A stretch of DNA of 64,000 bases from RCIO01 sp040880025 (lineage in GTDB: Bacteria; Pseudomonadota; Alphaproteobacteria; Rhizobiales; Rhizobiaceae). Where the stretch lies: assembly GCA_040880025.1 (NCBI GenBank), contig JBBDJD010000020.1, forward strand, positions 62,001 to 126,000, given 5' to 3'. Shown in pieces: positions 48,476-57,193 of this stretch. Within the stretch, counting starts at the first letter, position 1. Each line of letters begins with the position of its first letter. The translations under genes and the position numbers were made by a program. Below the pieces are notes generated by a model. It made no database searches, was not told the origin of the DNA, and saw only the letters and a list, made by a program, of their open reading frames with translations.

Positions 48476-49192
48476 TTATGCATCAGCCGACTGACCGAAA
48501 TAGGCATCATGCAACAACTCCGGGTGGGACTTGAGTTCCGCTGCCTTACCATTGAACGTTTCCTTGCCAAGCCGCATGACGATTGCGCAGTCAGCCAGCG
48601 CCAGCGCGACTTCGGTAAATTGCTCGACGATCACAATGCCCATGCCATTTTCCTTCAACTGGACAATCGTGGACATCAGCCGCTTGACGATCAGCGGCGC
48701 CAGGCCGAGCGACATTTCGTCAATCAGCAGATAAGCGGGGCGCGACATGAGGGCATGCCCAATGGCCAGCATCTGCTGCTGTCCGCCAGACATAGTGCCG
48801 GCGAGTTGGGCCTTTCGTTCTCCCAGCTCAGGAAACAAATCATAGGTTTCGGCAAGCGCGGCGGCTACGTCACCTGCCGGCAGGATGCTGGCCGCGGCAC
48901 GCAGATTATCATCGACGCTGAGCCGGGTCAGAACGCGATGGCCTTCGGGAACAGCGGCCACGCCGGCCTTTCGGATAGCATCCGGCGCAAGTCCGAATAT
49001 GGAATTGCCATTGACGCTGATTTCACCGGCGCCCGGTTTCATCATTCCGGCGATGGCCAATACCAGTTCCGATTTTCCCGCGCCGTTGGCACCAAGTATC
49101 GCCAGAACCTTGCCGCGCTCGATAGTGAAATTGATATCCGAGACCACAGACTTGCCGCCGCGCGCTACATGCAGACCAGCTATTTCCAGCAT
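48476..49192 (-). CDS. LivF-type ABC ATPase of island transporter
   Basis: 238 residues from ATG 49192. Walker A is G-A-N-G-A-G-K-S-E (final Thr/Ser replaced by Glu-side context), the signature is M-S-G-G-Q-Q-Q-M-L and Walker B is Y-L-L-I-D-E-M-S-L-G-L. It overlaps the LivG-type gene by one base. Because the transporter lacks a full LivH and a binding protein nearby, it may be non-functional. Confidence 0.85.
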   Translation of the reverse strand: MLEIAGLHVARGGKSVVSDINFTIERGKVLAILGANGAGKSELVLAIAGMMKPGAGEISVNGNSIFGLAPDAIRKAGVAAVPEGHRVLTRLSVDDNLRAAASILPAGDVAAALAETYDLFPELGERKAQLAGTMSGGQQQMLAIGHALMSRPAYLLIDEMSLGLAPLIVKRLMSTIVQLKENGMGIVIVEQFTEVALALADCAIVMRLGKETFNGKAAELKSHPELLHDAYFGQSADA

Positions 49193-49908
49193 CACCCGAC
49201 CTCTTCCGCGAGACCGAGATAGGCTGATCGAACTTTCGCGTCCTGCAACACGGTCTTTGTCTCGCCAAAGGCGATCTGGCGGCCGAAATCCAGAACCAGC
49301 GTTTGCGCGCAAATCCGCTTGATGAGATCAACATCATGGTCGATGACAAGCGTCAGCGCGCCCGTCAGTTCGCTGATGCGCAGAATGAGATCGCCAAGCC
49401 TGTCCGTTTCTTCGGCTCCCAGCCCGCCAGCAGGTTCGTCAAACATAACAAGGCGGGGACTGCCAATCAGGCACCGGGCGACATCCGTTAGCCGGCGTTC
49501 ATAGGTGTTCAGATCGGTCGCCAGCGTGTCGGCGCGGCCGGTCAAACCGGTGATTTCCAATACCCGGTCAAGATCATTTTGTTTCTCGGCCCGCGCGCCG
49601 GGCAGACTGTCGAGCAGCACTTTAAGATTGTCGACGACACTCAGATCATCAGCCAATTGTTCCCTCTGGAAAGACCGACGCAGACCCCAGCGCGCACGTC
49701 CGTGGGGCGACAACCGGGTCAAATCCTCACCGTCGAACAACAGCTGTCCGGACGATTGCAAAAATCCCGAGATGACATTCATCATGGTCGTCTTGCCAGC
49801 GCCATTCGGACCGATAATTCCACTGATAGGTTTCTCAAATCGCGCCGAAACAGTGTCGAGTGCTATGACCCCGCCGAACTTCACCGAGATGTTTTCAAGC
49901 TCGATCAT
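49192..49908 (-). CDS. LivG-type ABC ATPase of island transporter
   Basis: 238 residues from ATG 49908, which overlaps the LivM-type stop (ATGA); ATG 49920 is an alternative. Walker A is G-P-N-G-A-G-K-T-T and Walker B is L-V-M-F-D-E-P-A-G-G-L. The signature is unusual, L-N-T-Y-E-R-R, where LivG proteins normally have L-S/P-Y-G-x-x-R. Confidence 0.85.
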   Translation of the reverse strand: MIELENISVKFGGVIALDTVSARFEKPISGIIGPNGAGKTTMMNVISGFLQSSGQLLFDGEDLTRLSPHGRARWGLRRSFQREQLADDLSVVDNLKVLLDSLPGARAEKQNDLDRVLEITGLTGRADTLATDLNTYERRLTDVARCLIGSPRLVMFDEPAGGLGAEETDRLGDLILRISELTGALTLVIDHDVDLIKRICAQTLVLDFGRQIAFGETKTVLQDAKVRSAYLGLAEEVG

Positions 49909-50864
49909 TGGCGCCTCCACTTCAAAGTGGACATGATCTGCCCGGCCAATCCGTCGGGTGCGGTGATGATCGCGTGAAGAAGTGCTGCGCCAAAGATGAT
50001 GAGAACAAGATCGGGATCAATTCCCCAATCGTTGAAGAGCGCCGGCAGTACCCTGTACAGCACAGCCGCGATTACAGCGCCCAGCCAGTAGCGTGCGCCG
50101 CCGACGACGGCGAGCGCAAACAGCATGATGGATTCCGACGCCCGGAACGTCGCTGCGTCGAGCAAGCCGATCGAGCCTGCAAGCAGCCCGCCGGCAAGGC
50201 CGGCCAACAGGCCCGAAAGGGCAAACGCCCATGCCTTGTAAAGCGTGGCATTGACGCCGGACGCCATCGCGGCCGCTTCCGAACGCCTGATCATTGCCCA
50301 CGCTCTCCCAGGCGCGGTACGTCGGTGCGCTTCGATGATCAACATGCAAAAGACAGCGACAATGAGCGCGTAGCGCAGATAGGCCGGATCACTCTCGGCA
50401 AGTACGGGCCGGCGGAAAGGAGCGGCAACCGAGGGCATGACGCCCCAGAACCCTTCGCCGCCATTTGGGAACCGAAAGGTCGATAGAACGATTTCAATCC
50501 CGCCTGCGGCCATTAGCGTGATGAGTGCGAGATAGAGCCCCCGCATTCGTAGTGCAGGCAACGCCAGCACCATGCCAAAAATGGCGGTGACGAGTGCAGC
50601 AACTGCCAGATTTGCCTCAAAAGGCAATGCCAGCCCGTGGTTCATCCGTAACAATACCCAGCCGCCGACACCCATCAGCCCGACCTGAGCCAACGACACC
50701 ATGTTGAGCCGCGCATACATGAGGCCGACCCCGGCGGCGGCCACCGCAAAGCAGGTTGTCGAGGTGAAAATCCGAACCCACTGGCTGCCGACCGTCATTG
50801 GGAGAAACGCAATCGCCAATGCCGCCAAAGCCAGTCCCACTGCCCCTGATTGCGTCATGCGCAT
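49905..50864 (-). CDS. LivM-type ABC permease of island transporter
   Basis: 319 residues, hydrophobic throughout, with the LivM segments L-N-M-V-S-L-A-Q-V-G-L-M-G-V-G and the loop R-R-S-E-A-A-A-M-A-S-G-V-N. It appears full length and starts immediately after the truncated livH frame. Confidence 0.85.
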   Translation of the reverse strand: MRMTQSGAVGLALAALAIAFLPMTVGSQWVRIFTSTTCFAVAAAGVGLMYARLNMVSLAQVGLMGVGGWVLLRMNHGLALPFEANLAVAALVTAIFGMVLALPALRMRGLYLALITLMAAGGIEIVLSTFRFPNGGEGFWGVMPSVAAPFRRPVLAESDPAYLRYALIVAVFCMLIIEAHRRTAPGRAWAMIRRSEAAAMASGVNATLYKAWAFALSGLLAGLAGGLLAGSIGLLDAATFRASESIMLFALAVVGGARYWLGAVIAAVLYRVLPALFNDWGIDPDLVLIIFGAALLHAIITAPDGLAGQIMSTLKWRRQ

Positions 50865-51386
50865 CTACTGGTCTCCCCCAAACAGAGGAAGACGTCCGCG
50901 CTGCATCCACAACAGCACCAGTGCGGCAACAATGAAGGGCGCAACTGGCCGCACAGACTTGAAGACAGAAGACAAGGTCAGCAGCGACTCGATCGTACCG
51001 ATGGACATGCCGCCAAGCAGGACCAACCACAGGCTTTCAAGCCGTCCACAAATCGCCGCAGCGATACACGGAATAACGAGGAAGGTGATGATCGTCGGTT
51101 CAAGGCGAACGAGGTCACCAAACATTAGACCGGTAAACCCCGCGATCAGCCCGGCCAATCCCCATGCAAGCGTTTCCACCCGCAGGATAGGCACGCCGAG
51201 CGGGGCCGAAAGATCACGATCATCGGCCAGCGAGCGCATCTGCAGCCCGGCCCGTGTCGACCGCAAATACAGGCTGATACCCGCGACGATGACGATGGCA
51301 GCAGCTACAACTATTATTCGCGTGCCTGTTACGCGCAAGCCCAACAAGCTGATGGCGACTGAATCGCTGGGCAGCGAGTCAGGCGT
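50865..51386 (-). pseudogene. LivH-type permease, C-terminal half only
   Basis: The open frame encodes about 170 residues matching the second half of LivH (L-G-L-R-V-T-G-T-R, then the R-S-L-A-D-D-R-D-L-S-A-P-L-G loop). A full protein has about 290-300. Upstream the frame meets a stop at 51387-51389 and already overlaps the end of the GMC gene, so the N-terminal half is deleted. A TTG at 51347 might start a 160-residue remnant. Confidence 0.75.
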
Positions 51387-52980
51387 TTAGAGCCTCTTTG
51401 CCGGTTATGAATCGCGAGCCGCGTTCGGCTATCATCATGGTCGGTGCATTGGTGTTGCCCGATGGCAGGCGTGGCATTACCGACGCATCGCAGACACGCA
51501 ATCCGCGCGTTCCGCGCACCCTCAACTCATTGTCAACGACAGCCATCTTGTCGGTAATGGGCCCCATCTTCGCCGTGCCGACCGGATGAACGACGGTCTT
51601 GGCTGTCTGGCGTATGAAGTCGCGCAGGCGCTCCGGGTTCTTCTCGATACCCGGCTCCGGTAATGCGCGGCGCTTGATGAGTTTTGCCAGCGACGGTGCT
51701 TCGAGAATTTCAATGCCCTTCAGCACGCCACGCACCAGCACCTCCAGATCGTCGGGATCGCTGAACGTGCCGGCATCAAAAAGTGCTGGATCTTTCGGAT
51801 TGGATGATCGCAGCTTGACGCAGCCGCGTGATTTTGGCCGCAGGAAGCAGGGTCCAATGGCGATGCCATGCTGCTCGACAGGCTCGCGATCAGCCCACCC
51901 GACCATGAACGGCAAAACGTGAAACTGCAGATCGGGAATGCCGGCATCCGACACGTCGATGAAGCCGCCGCATTCCACGACGTTGGATGTCAGCAGTCCG
52001 GTGCGGGTCGTCATATATTGCAGCATGTGCCTGACGGCAGGCAGGCCTTTATCCTGACGAAAGATCGAGATCGGGTCGATCGTTTCGCCCTGTACCGTGC
52101 TTTCAAGGTGGTCCTGATAGTTTTCGCCAACACCGGGAACATCTGCCACGACGGTAATTCCGTGCTCCGTCAGATGTTCGGCATTGCCGACACCTGAAAG
52201 CTGCAGTAGGCGCGGCGTTTCAATAGCGCCGGCGCACAGAACGACTTCTCCGGCAGCCGCATACCTAGTCCCGTTTTCCAACTCGACGCCGGTTGTCCGG
52301 TTGCCTTCAAAGATGACACGTGCAACGCGTGTCTCGGTCAAGATTTTGAGGTTTTTGCGCTTTTCGGCTTCGCGGAGAAAGGCTTCGGCGGCGCTCCATC
52401 TTTTACCGTCATGCGTCGTCGTCTGGTAAAAGCCCACGCCCTCCTGGTTGGCGCCGTTGAAATCCGGGTTGTACGGAATGCCGATTTCCTGCGCGGCGCG
52501 AATGAAGGCGCGTGACAGCGGGTGATGGAAGCCAGTCTCGGAGACCCGCAGCTCTCCGGACGTGCCGTGAAACTCTCCGGCCAGTTCCATGTTGTTTTCA
52601 AGGTCGCGGAACACCGGGAGCACATCGGAATAGCTCCAGCCGCGATTTCCGTCCTGCGCCCAGCCATCATAGTCCTGGCTTTGCCCGCGCACGTAAAGCA
52701 TCGCATTGACCGACGAGCCGCCGCCAATCACATGGCCCTGGATGACAATCGAAGGCCGACCGTTCAGCCGGTCCGACGGCTCACCGACATAGGCAACAAT
52801 ATCACGACCCTTTTCGATGATCTTGAAGAAGGTCGCCGGTATGCCGATCCAGCGGTCGTCATCGCGCCTGCCGCTCTCGATCAGCAGAACCCTGACACCC
52901 GGGTCCTCCGACAACCGGTTCGCCATGACGCAGCCGGAAGAGCCGCCGCCCACTATGATGTAATCAAACTTTTCCATCAC
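51379..52980 (-). CDS. GMC-family FAD oxidoreductase (choline-dehydrogenase-like) of the island
   Basis: 533 residues. The FAD motif is I-I-V-G-G-G-S-S-G-C-V and the signature G-G-G-S-S-V-N-A-M-L-Y-V-R-G. Catalytic His is in V-H-P-V-G-T-A-K-M-G and Asn in S-G-N-T-N-A-P. It shares the family, but not close identity, with the GMC enzyme at 23074. The aldehyde dehydrogenase gene precedes it by 7 bp, so alcohol-to-acid oxidation in two steps is likely. Confidence 0.9.
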   Translation of the reverse strand: MMEKFDYIIVGGGSSGCVMANRLSEDPGVRVLLIESGRRDDDRWIGIPATFFKIIEKGRDIVAYVGEPSDRLNGRPSIVIQGHVIGGGSSVNAMLYVRGQSQDYDGWAQDGNRGWSYSDVLPVFRDLENNMELAGEFHGTSGELRVSETGFHHPLSRAFIRAAQEIGIPYNPDFNGANQEGVGFYQTTTHDGKRWSAAEAFLREAEKRKNLKILTETRVARVIFEGNRTTGVELENGTRYAAAGEVVLCAGAIETPRLLQLSGVGNAEHLTEHGITVVADVPGVGENYQDHLESTVQGETIDPISIFRQDKGLPAVRHMLQYMTTRTGLLTSNVVECGGFIDVSDAGIPDLQFHVLPFMVGWADREPVEQHGIAIGPCFLRPKSRGCVKLRSSNPKDPALFDAGTFSDPDDLEVLVRGVLKGIEILEAPSLAKLIKRRALPEPGIEKNPERLRDFIRQTAKTVVHPVGTAKMGPITDKMAVVDNELRVRGTRGLRVCDASVMPRLPSGNTNAPTMMIAERGSRFITGKEALNA

Positions 52981-52987
52981 CAGCGCC

Positions 52988-54394
52988 TCAACTGAACACC
53001 ACCTGTATGTCCGTATATTCGGCTAGGCCTTCTTCGCCGAACTCGACGCCAAGGCCGGATTTCTTCACACCGCCAAAGGGCGCATTGGGCTGGATTGCGC
53101 CGTGCTTATTGATCCACACCGAACCGCACTGCATACGCCGCGCTACGGCGCGAGCCTTGTCGATATCCTTCGACCAGACCGATCCACCCAACCCGTTGGG
53201 GCTGTCATTGGCTGCTGCGATTGCCTCTTCAAGGTCGGAATATTTGATGATCGGCAGCGCTGGCCCAAACTGTTCTTCGGCGACCAGCGGGTCATCATTG
53301 GTCAGATCGGCAATGATCGTCGGCGGAAAGAACAGACCATCTCCCGGTTCGCCACCCAGCAATACGCGCCCTGTATTTCTTGCCGACGCTACCAGATTTG
53401 AGACCTTGTCGAACTGCATCTGGTTGTTGATTGGTCCGAGCGCTGAACCTTCATCCATACCGTCACCGACTGGAATGTTTCTGGCGTAGTCGACCAGCGC
53501 CTCGCACACTGCGTCATAAACATCCTCATGGATGTAGAGACGTTTCATGGCAGCGCATGTCTGGCCATTATTGATAAACCCACCCCAGAACAGGCCTTCG
53601 GCGATTGCCTTGGGATCAACATCAGGCAACACGATGCCCGCGTCATTGCCGCCCATTTCAAGGGTCAGGCGCTTCATGGTTTCTGCCGACGACATCATCA
53701 CCTTCTGGCCGGTCGAACATGAACCGGTAAAGACGATCTTGCGGATGCCGGGATGCGCTGCCATTGCGGCGCCGATATTGTGCAATTTGTCGTCTGAAGT
53801 GACGACGTTCAACACACCAGCAGGCAGCACCTCGTTGAGCAGTTCTACCAGTCGCAGCGTTGAAAGAGGCGTGTAGGGTGATGGCTTGATCACCACCGTG
53901 TTGCCGGTGCGCAGAGCCGGCAAAATGTGCCAGATCGCGATCATCACCGGAAAATTCCACGGCGTGATCGAACCCACGACGCCAAGCGGATTGCGGTGCA
54001 TCTCGACGCGGCCTTCATTATTGTCTTGAAGCACCTTCATCGGCAACGACAGGCCTGATGTGTAGCCGGACCAGGCCTGTGCCCCGCCAAGTTCCCAGCG
54101 TGAGCCAAGACCGCCAAGCGGCTTGCCCTGCTCTTTGGTAAGGAGCGTTGCGAGCTCTTCGGCGTGCTCGCCGATCTTTGCTGTGACGGCTTCGCACGCC
54201 GCCTGCAATTCACTATCCGATTTTTTCGACCATGTTTCGAACGCTGCAGTGGCAGCCGCCACCGCAGCGTCGAGGTCCGCCGCAGATGCATTTGGTGCGC
54301 GGCCTGCTTCTTCACCCGTAGATGGATTGATGACGCTAAAATTGGCGTCGCTCTGCACGCGCAAACCGCCAATCGTCATGCCGAAATCGGGCAT
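52988..54394 (-). CDS. Aldehyde dehydrogenase of the island
   Basis: 468 residues. Catalytic Glu is in L-E-M-G-G-N-D-A and Cys in N-N-G-Q-T-C-A-A-M-K-R. The cofactor segment is T-P-W-N-F-P-V. A GGGAGGAA ribosome site stands before ATG 54394. It leads the leftward pair with the GMC enzyme and is divergent from a FeaR-like regulator, a gene type often linked to aldehyde dehydrogenases. Confidence 0.92.
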   Translation of the reverse strand: MPDFGMTIGGLRVQSDANFSVINPSTGEEAGRAPNASAADLDAAVAAATAAFETWSKKSDSELQAACEAVTAKIGEHAEELATLLTKEQGKPLGGLGSRWELGGAQAWSGYTSGLSLPMKVLQDNNEGRVEMHRNPLGVVGSITPWNFPVMIAIWHILPALRTGNTVVIKPSPYTPLSTLRLVELLNEVLPAGVLNVVTSDDKLHNIGAAMAAHPGIRKIVFTGSCSTGQKVMMSSAETMKRLTLEMGGNDAGIVLPDVDPKAIAEGLFWGGFINNGQTCAAMKRLYIHEDVYDAVCEALVDYARNIPVGDGMDEGSALGPINNQMQFDKVSNLVASARNTGRVLLGGEPGDGLFFPPTIIADLTNDDPLVAEEQFGPALPIIKYSDLEEAIAAANDSPNGLGGSVWSKDIDKARAVARRMQCGSVWINKHGAIQPNAPFGGVKKSGLGVEFGEEGLAEYTDIQVVFS

Positions 54395-54549
54395 GAATTT
54401 CCTCCCAGAAATTGTTCCTCGATGCCAAGATTAGTCGCATTTGCAACCAAGTCTTGAATAGACGCGACGTGCGAATTGGATTCCGGCGACAAAGCGGTCG
54501 ATTTCCGCGATTGCACAAAAACGCGTTTTACTGCATCATTTTTTGGTCC

Positions 54550-55503
54550 ATGTTGACGCAAGTTTCAGCAGCAAAACTGCCATTGGAGCAGTTCAGAGGC
54601 GACCTGCTCCGCGTTTGCGGGCAGTTCGAGGCGCGCCCTGTCGACACGCGAGGCGAGTTGCGCGGGGCGGTACAACTGGATTGCCGGGCAGGGCTGGAAA
54701 TGGCCCATGTGGCGCAGGACATCCAGCAGATTATCCGCACCAAACAGAACATCCGCCGCGACGACGGCGAGAACTATTTCCTCATTGTTCAGGAGGAAGG
54801 CCGCGCGCTGATGTCCCAGAACGGCGAAGTCAGAATGATCTCGCCGGGTGACATGATGCTGGTTGATAGTGCGCAGCCGTCAGATTTCACATTCTTCAGC
54901 ACCTTTAGCCGGCAGCTATCGTTGCACCTGCCGCGCGTGGAAATGTGGGCGCGGTTTGGTGAGCTCATCAAGGGCGGGCTGTTTTTGCCGCGCTCTGACC
55001 AGACCGCACTTGCCATTTGCGCGGTTATTTCCAAGGCATTCTCATCAACGGGAAACGTTGCACAGAGCGGGTTTCTGAATGAAGCGCTTTTTGGCCTTAT
55101 AGGCGCGATGCTGCATGAACGGTCAGACGGGCAAAACATGTCTGGCGTCGAAGCCGATATTGCCGGAGCCCAGATGCTTCAGCGCGGCATTGCGCATATC
55201 GACAATCGCTTTGCTGATCCCGAGCTTTCAATACCCGGCATCGCTGACGATATTGGCATATCGGTGCGCCAGCTGCAGCGCGGCTTCGCACTGATCGGCA
55301 CGACGCCGACGTCTTATCTGCTGCAAAAGCGCATGGAACACGCCTGCGCTCTTCTATCAGCGCGTCGCGTTGGCAGTACGGACGCGCTGATTTCGACAAT
55401 CGCATTGGATTGCGGGTTCAGCGACATCTCCTACTTTAACCGACTGTTCCGCAAATCATTCGGCTGCGCACCGGGGCGTTACGGTAGCGCCGGTCACGCC
55501 TGA
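54550..55503 (+). CDS. AraC-family regulator, FeaR-like
   Basis: 317 residues from ATG 54550; an upstream frame to 54412 adds poor-quality sequence inside the promoter gap. An N-terminal AraC_binding_2-type domain (about 20-190) is followed by a double HTH (about 215-312; I-A-D-D-I-G-I-S-V-R-Q-L-Q-R-G-F, then I-A-L-D-C-G-F-S-D-I-S-Y-F-N-R-L-F-R-K). It is divergent from the aldehyde dehydrogenase gene and probably activates it. Confidence 0.9.
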   Translation: MLTQVSAAKLPLEQFRGDLLRVCGQFEARPVDTRGELRGAVQLDCRAGLEMAHVAQDIQQIIRTKQNIRRDDGENYFLIVQEEGRALMSQNGEVRMISPGDMMLVDSAQPSDFTFFSTFSRQLSLHLPRVEMWARFGELIKGGLFLPRSDQTALAICAVISKAFSSTGNVAQSGFLNEALFGLIGAMLHERSDGQNMSGVEADIAGAQMLQRGIAHIDNRFADPELSIPGIADDIGISVRQLQRGFALIGTTPTSYLLQKRMEHACALLSARRVGSTDALISTIALDCGFSDISYFNRLFRKSFGCAPGRYGSAGHA

Positions 55504-55598
55504 CGACACTACGATTGCTGGGGGCTCACTCGCGGCGGGCCAGACTAAAGCTTCTGGCATCGCAATTAAAGCGTCAGCTATTACGTTCCATTTTTTCG

Positions 55599-55626
55599 AA
55601 AGCGGACCGACCCGCTTCCGGCCCCA
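55599..55626. repeat. Intergenic repeat element, copy 2
   Basis: GAAAGC, a 6-bp spacer and the same 17-bp core (55610-55626) found at 24822-24838. Confidence 0.45.
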
Positions 55627-55751
55627 TCACTCCCCTTCGCGCACTATTCCGACGGCCAATGGCGGCCGAAGGAGAACTCAAATGGGTATCGCACAATACG
55701 ATCCTGCTGCGCTGGGTCGACCGGCATGGAACTCCGCGGAAGGTCGGCTTA

Positions 55752-55935
55752 AAGAAACCACTGAAGCAGCGCCAGATTTGGGCAATTCATTTCTTCCTCG
55801 ATAGAGAGGGGCGCATGCGAGACCGGGCGCTGTTCGATCTCGCAATCGACAGTAAGCTACGAGGCTGCGATGACAATGTACGGCCCCGCCGGGTGCGGGG
55901 CCGTGCGGCTCGGCGCAGACGGTCCCGTTTGAGAA
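55752..55935 (+). pseudogene. Tyrosine recombinase/integrase, N-terminal remnant
   Basis: The frame reads K-P-L-K-Q-R-Q-I-W-A-I, then D-R-A-L-F-D-L-A-I-D-S-K-L-R-G-C-D, the well-known N-terminal block of alphaproteobacterial phage-type integrases. It then turns into Arg-rich nonsense where the next conserved part should continue; traces seem to persist in another frame. No catalytic R-H-R-Y region follows. The remnant lies within a longer chance ORF (55515-56084). Confidence 0.7.
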
Positions 55936-56063
55936 AGTCTACCGAGTGGCTATGCGCCCCCATTCTGGTTGTTGAAAAGCGATCTCTGCATACGAAAAAA
56001 TCAGACAACACCGGCGGTCGGACTGTTCGTGGGCCGACCGTGCGTGAATGCCAAGCAGGATGT

Positions 56064-57047
56064 TCACAGGGCCGTCGCACCTAGTATTGCAACGTCGGAT
56101 TTTTCCGCGCCGGGAGCATTGTCGCTCGCCATCAGGTTCTGCCTCATCTCCAAGGGCGTCAGTCCATAGGCAGACCTGAAATGGGCGTAGAACTGGCTGA
56201 GCGAGGAGAAGCCGGATCTGAAGGCGACATTGGCGATGGAAAGCTTGCTCTCGAACAAGAGGGCGCGCGCATGGATGAGACGCATTCGGATGATGAAGCG
56301 ACGTATGGGAATGCGCATCACACGCGTAAACAGGTTGAGCGCGTAATTTGGATGCAGGCCGACGACCCTGGCGACATCCCTGGCATTCATCGGCTCGGAG
56401 AGGTTCTCCAGGATGTGCCGTACCATCGCGACCACATAGTGGAGCGGCGAAGCCGTTCGCGCGACCGGGCCCGGGGTTTCGATCCAGGGCGGCAACAGTT
56501 CCTCCCAGCCCATCAATGCCGTACGCCGCAGCATGTTGGCGATTTCCGACTTTAGGATGTCGGCACGCTCGGCATCGCCGCTGCGGTAGTCGCGATACCA
56601 TCGCTCCAACAAGGCATCGTCGACCGCATCCTTCGGCAACACGACCACGCCGCCCCCGATCATCGTCTCGGTAAGCGTCCCGTGGTTCGGCATGTACAGG
56701 AAGGTGTCGAGCGGCAGGTAGACGTTGCACTGGCGCGCCGCGCCGCTACTTCCGCGGTCGATGCTTACCGTGCGGTGGGGAATGCCGGCCCAGAACATCA
56801 CCAGCCGCCGCGCGGGGATTTCGACCGGCCGCCGGTCGAACATATAGGACATGGAGCCGTCAGTCAGCCAGTTGAACTCAATGTGCCCGTGCCAGTGCTC
56901 GGCCAGCATCAACTGCGGGTCGAACCAGCGGATGCCGAAGCGGCCGAAGGCTTTCGTCGTTGCATAAAAGCGACGATCCGGCCGCGGCACAGGCCTCGGC
57001 GCCTCGGGATTCCGGGCCCGGCCTTCGCGATCGATCACATCCAGCAT
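56064..57047 (-). CDS. AraC-family regulator of the alpha-galactoside operon (AgpT/MelR-like)
   Basis: 327 residues. The N-terminal cupin-like sensor domain (H-W-H-G-H-I-E-F-N-W at about 51-60) and the C-terminal double HTH (about 215-310; A-R-D-V-A-R-V-V-G-L-H-P-N-Y, then V-A-F-R-S-G-F-S-S-L-S-Q-F-Y-A-H-F-R) resemble MelR. It is divergent from the transport operon and probably activates it in the presence of melibiose or raffinose-type sugars. Confidence 0.88.
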   Translation of the reverse strand: MLDVIDREGRARNPEAPRPVPRPDRRFYATTKAFGRFGIRWFDPQLMLAEHWHGHIEFNWLTDGSMSYMFDRRPVEIPARRLVMFWAGIPHRTVSIDRGSSGAARQCNVYLPLDTFLYMPNHGTLTETMIGGGVVVLPKDAVDDALLERWYRDYRSGDAERADILKSEIANMLRRTALMGWEELLPPWIETPGPVARTASPLHYVVAMVRHILENLSEPMNARDVARVVGLHPNYALNLFTRVMRIPIRRFIIRMRLIHARALLFESKLSIANVAFRSGFSSLSQFYAHFRSAYGLTPLEMRQNLMASDNAPGAEKSDVAILGATAL

Positions 57048-57193
57048 GGCTCCCCCTGATATTTAAAAGCCGGAATAACTGCTTAGAAAACCGGATTGCA
57101 CGGCTCGTTGCAAGCGATACCGTCGCGGGGCTTGCGCATAGTGTCCTGGATGGGAGGTCCGGGTATGCGTGGAAGTGATGAAAGGGAGGAACG

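Larger units (their letters stand above)
55504..56063. other. Intergenic island end: repeat element and recombinase remnant
   Basis: The 560-bp gap holds the second copy of the small intergenic repeat (55599-55626) and a decayed recombinase N-terminus (55752-55935). The rest shows no gene I can support. Confidence 0.6.

Noticed and set aside
55515..56084. 189-codon frame as an intact gene
   Set aside because: Only about 40 codons match an integrase N-terminus; the rest is Arg-rich, lacks catalytic residues and fits a decayed remnant.
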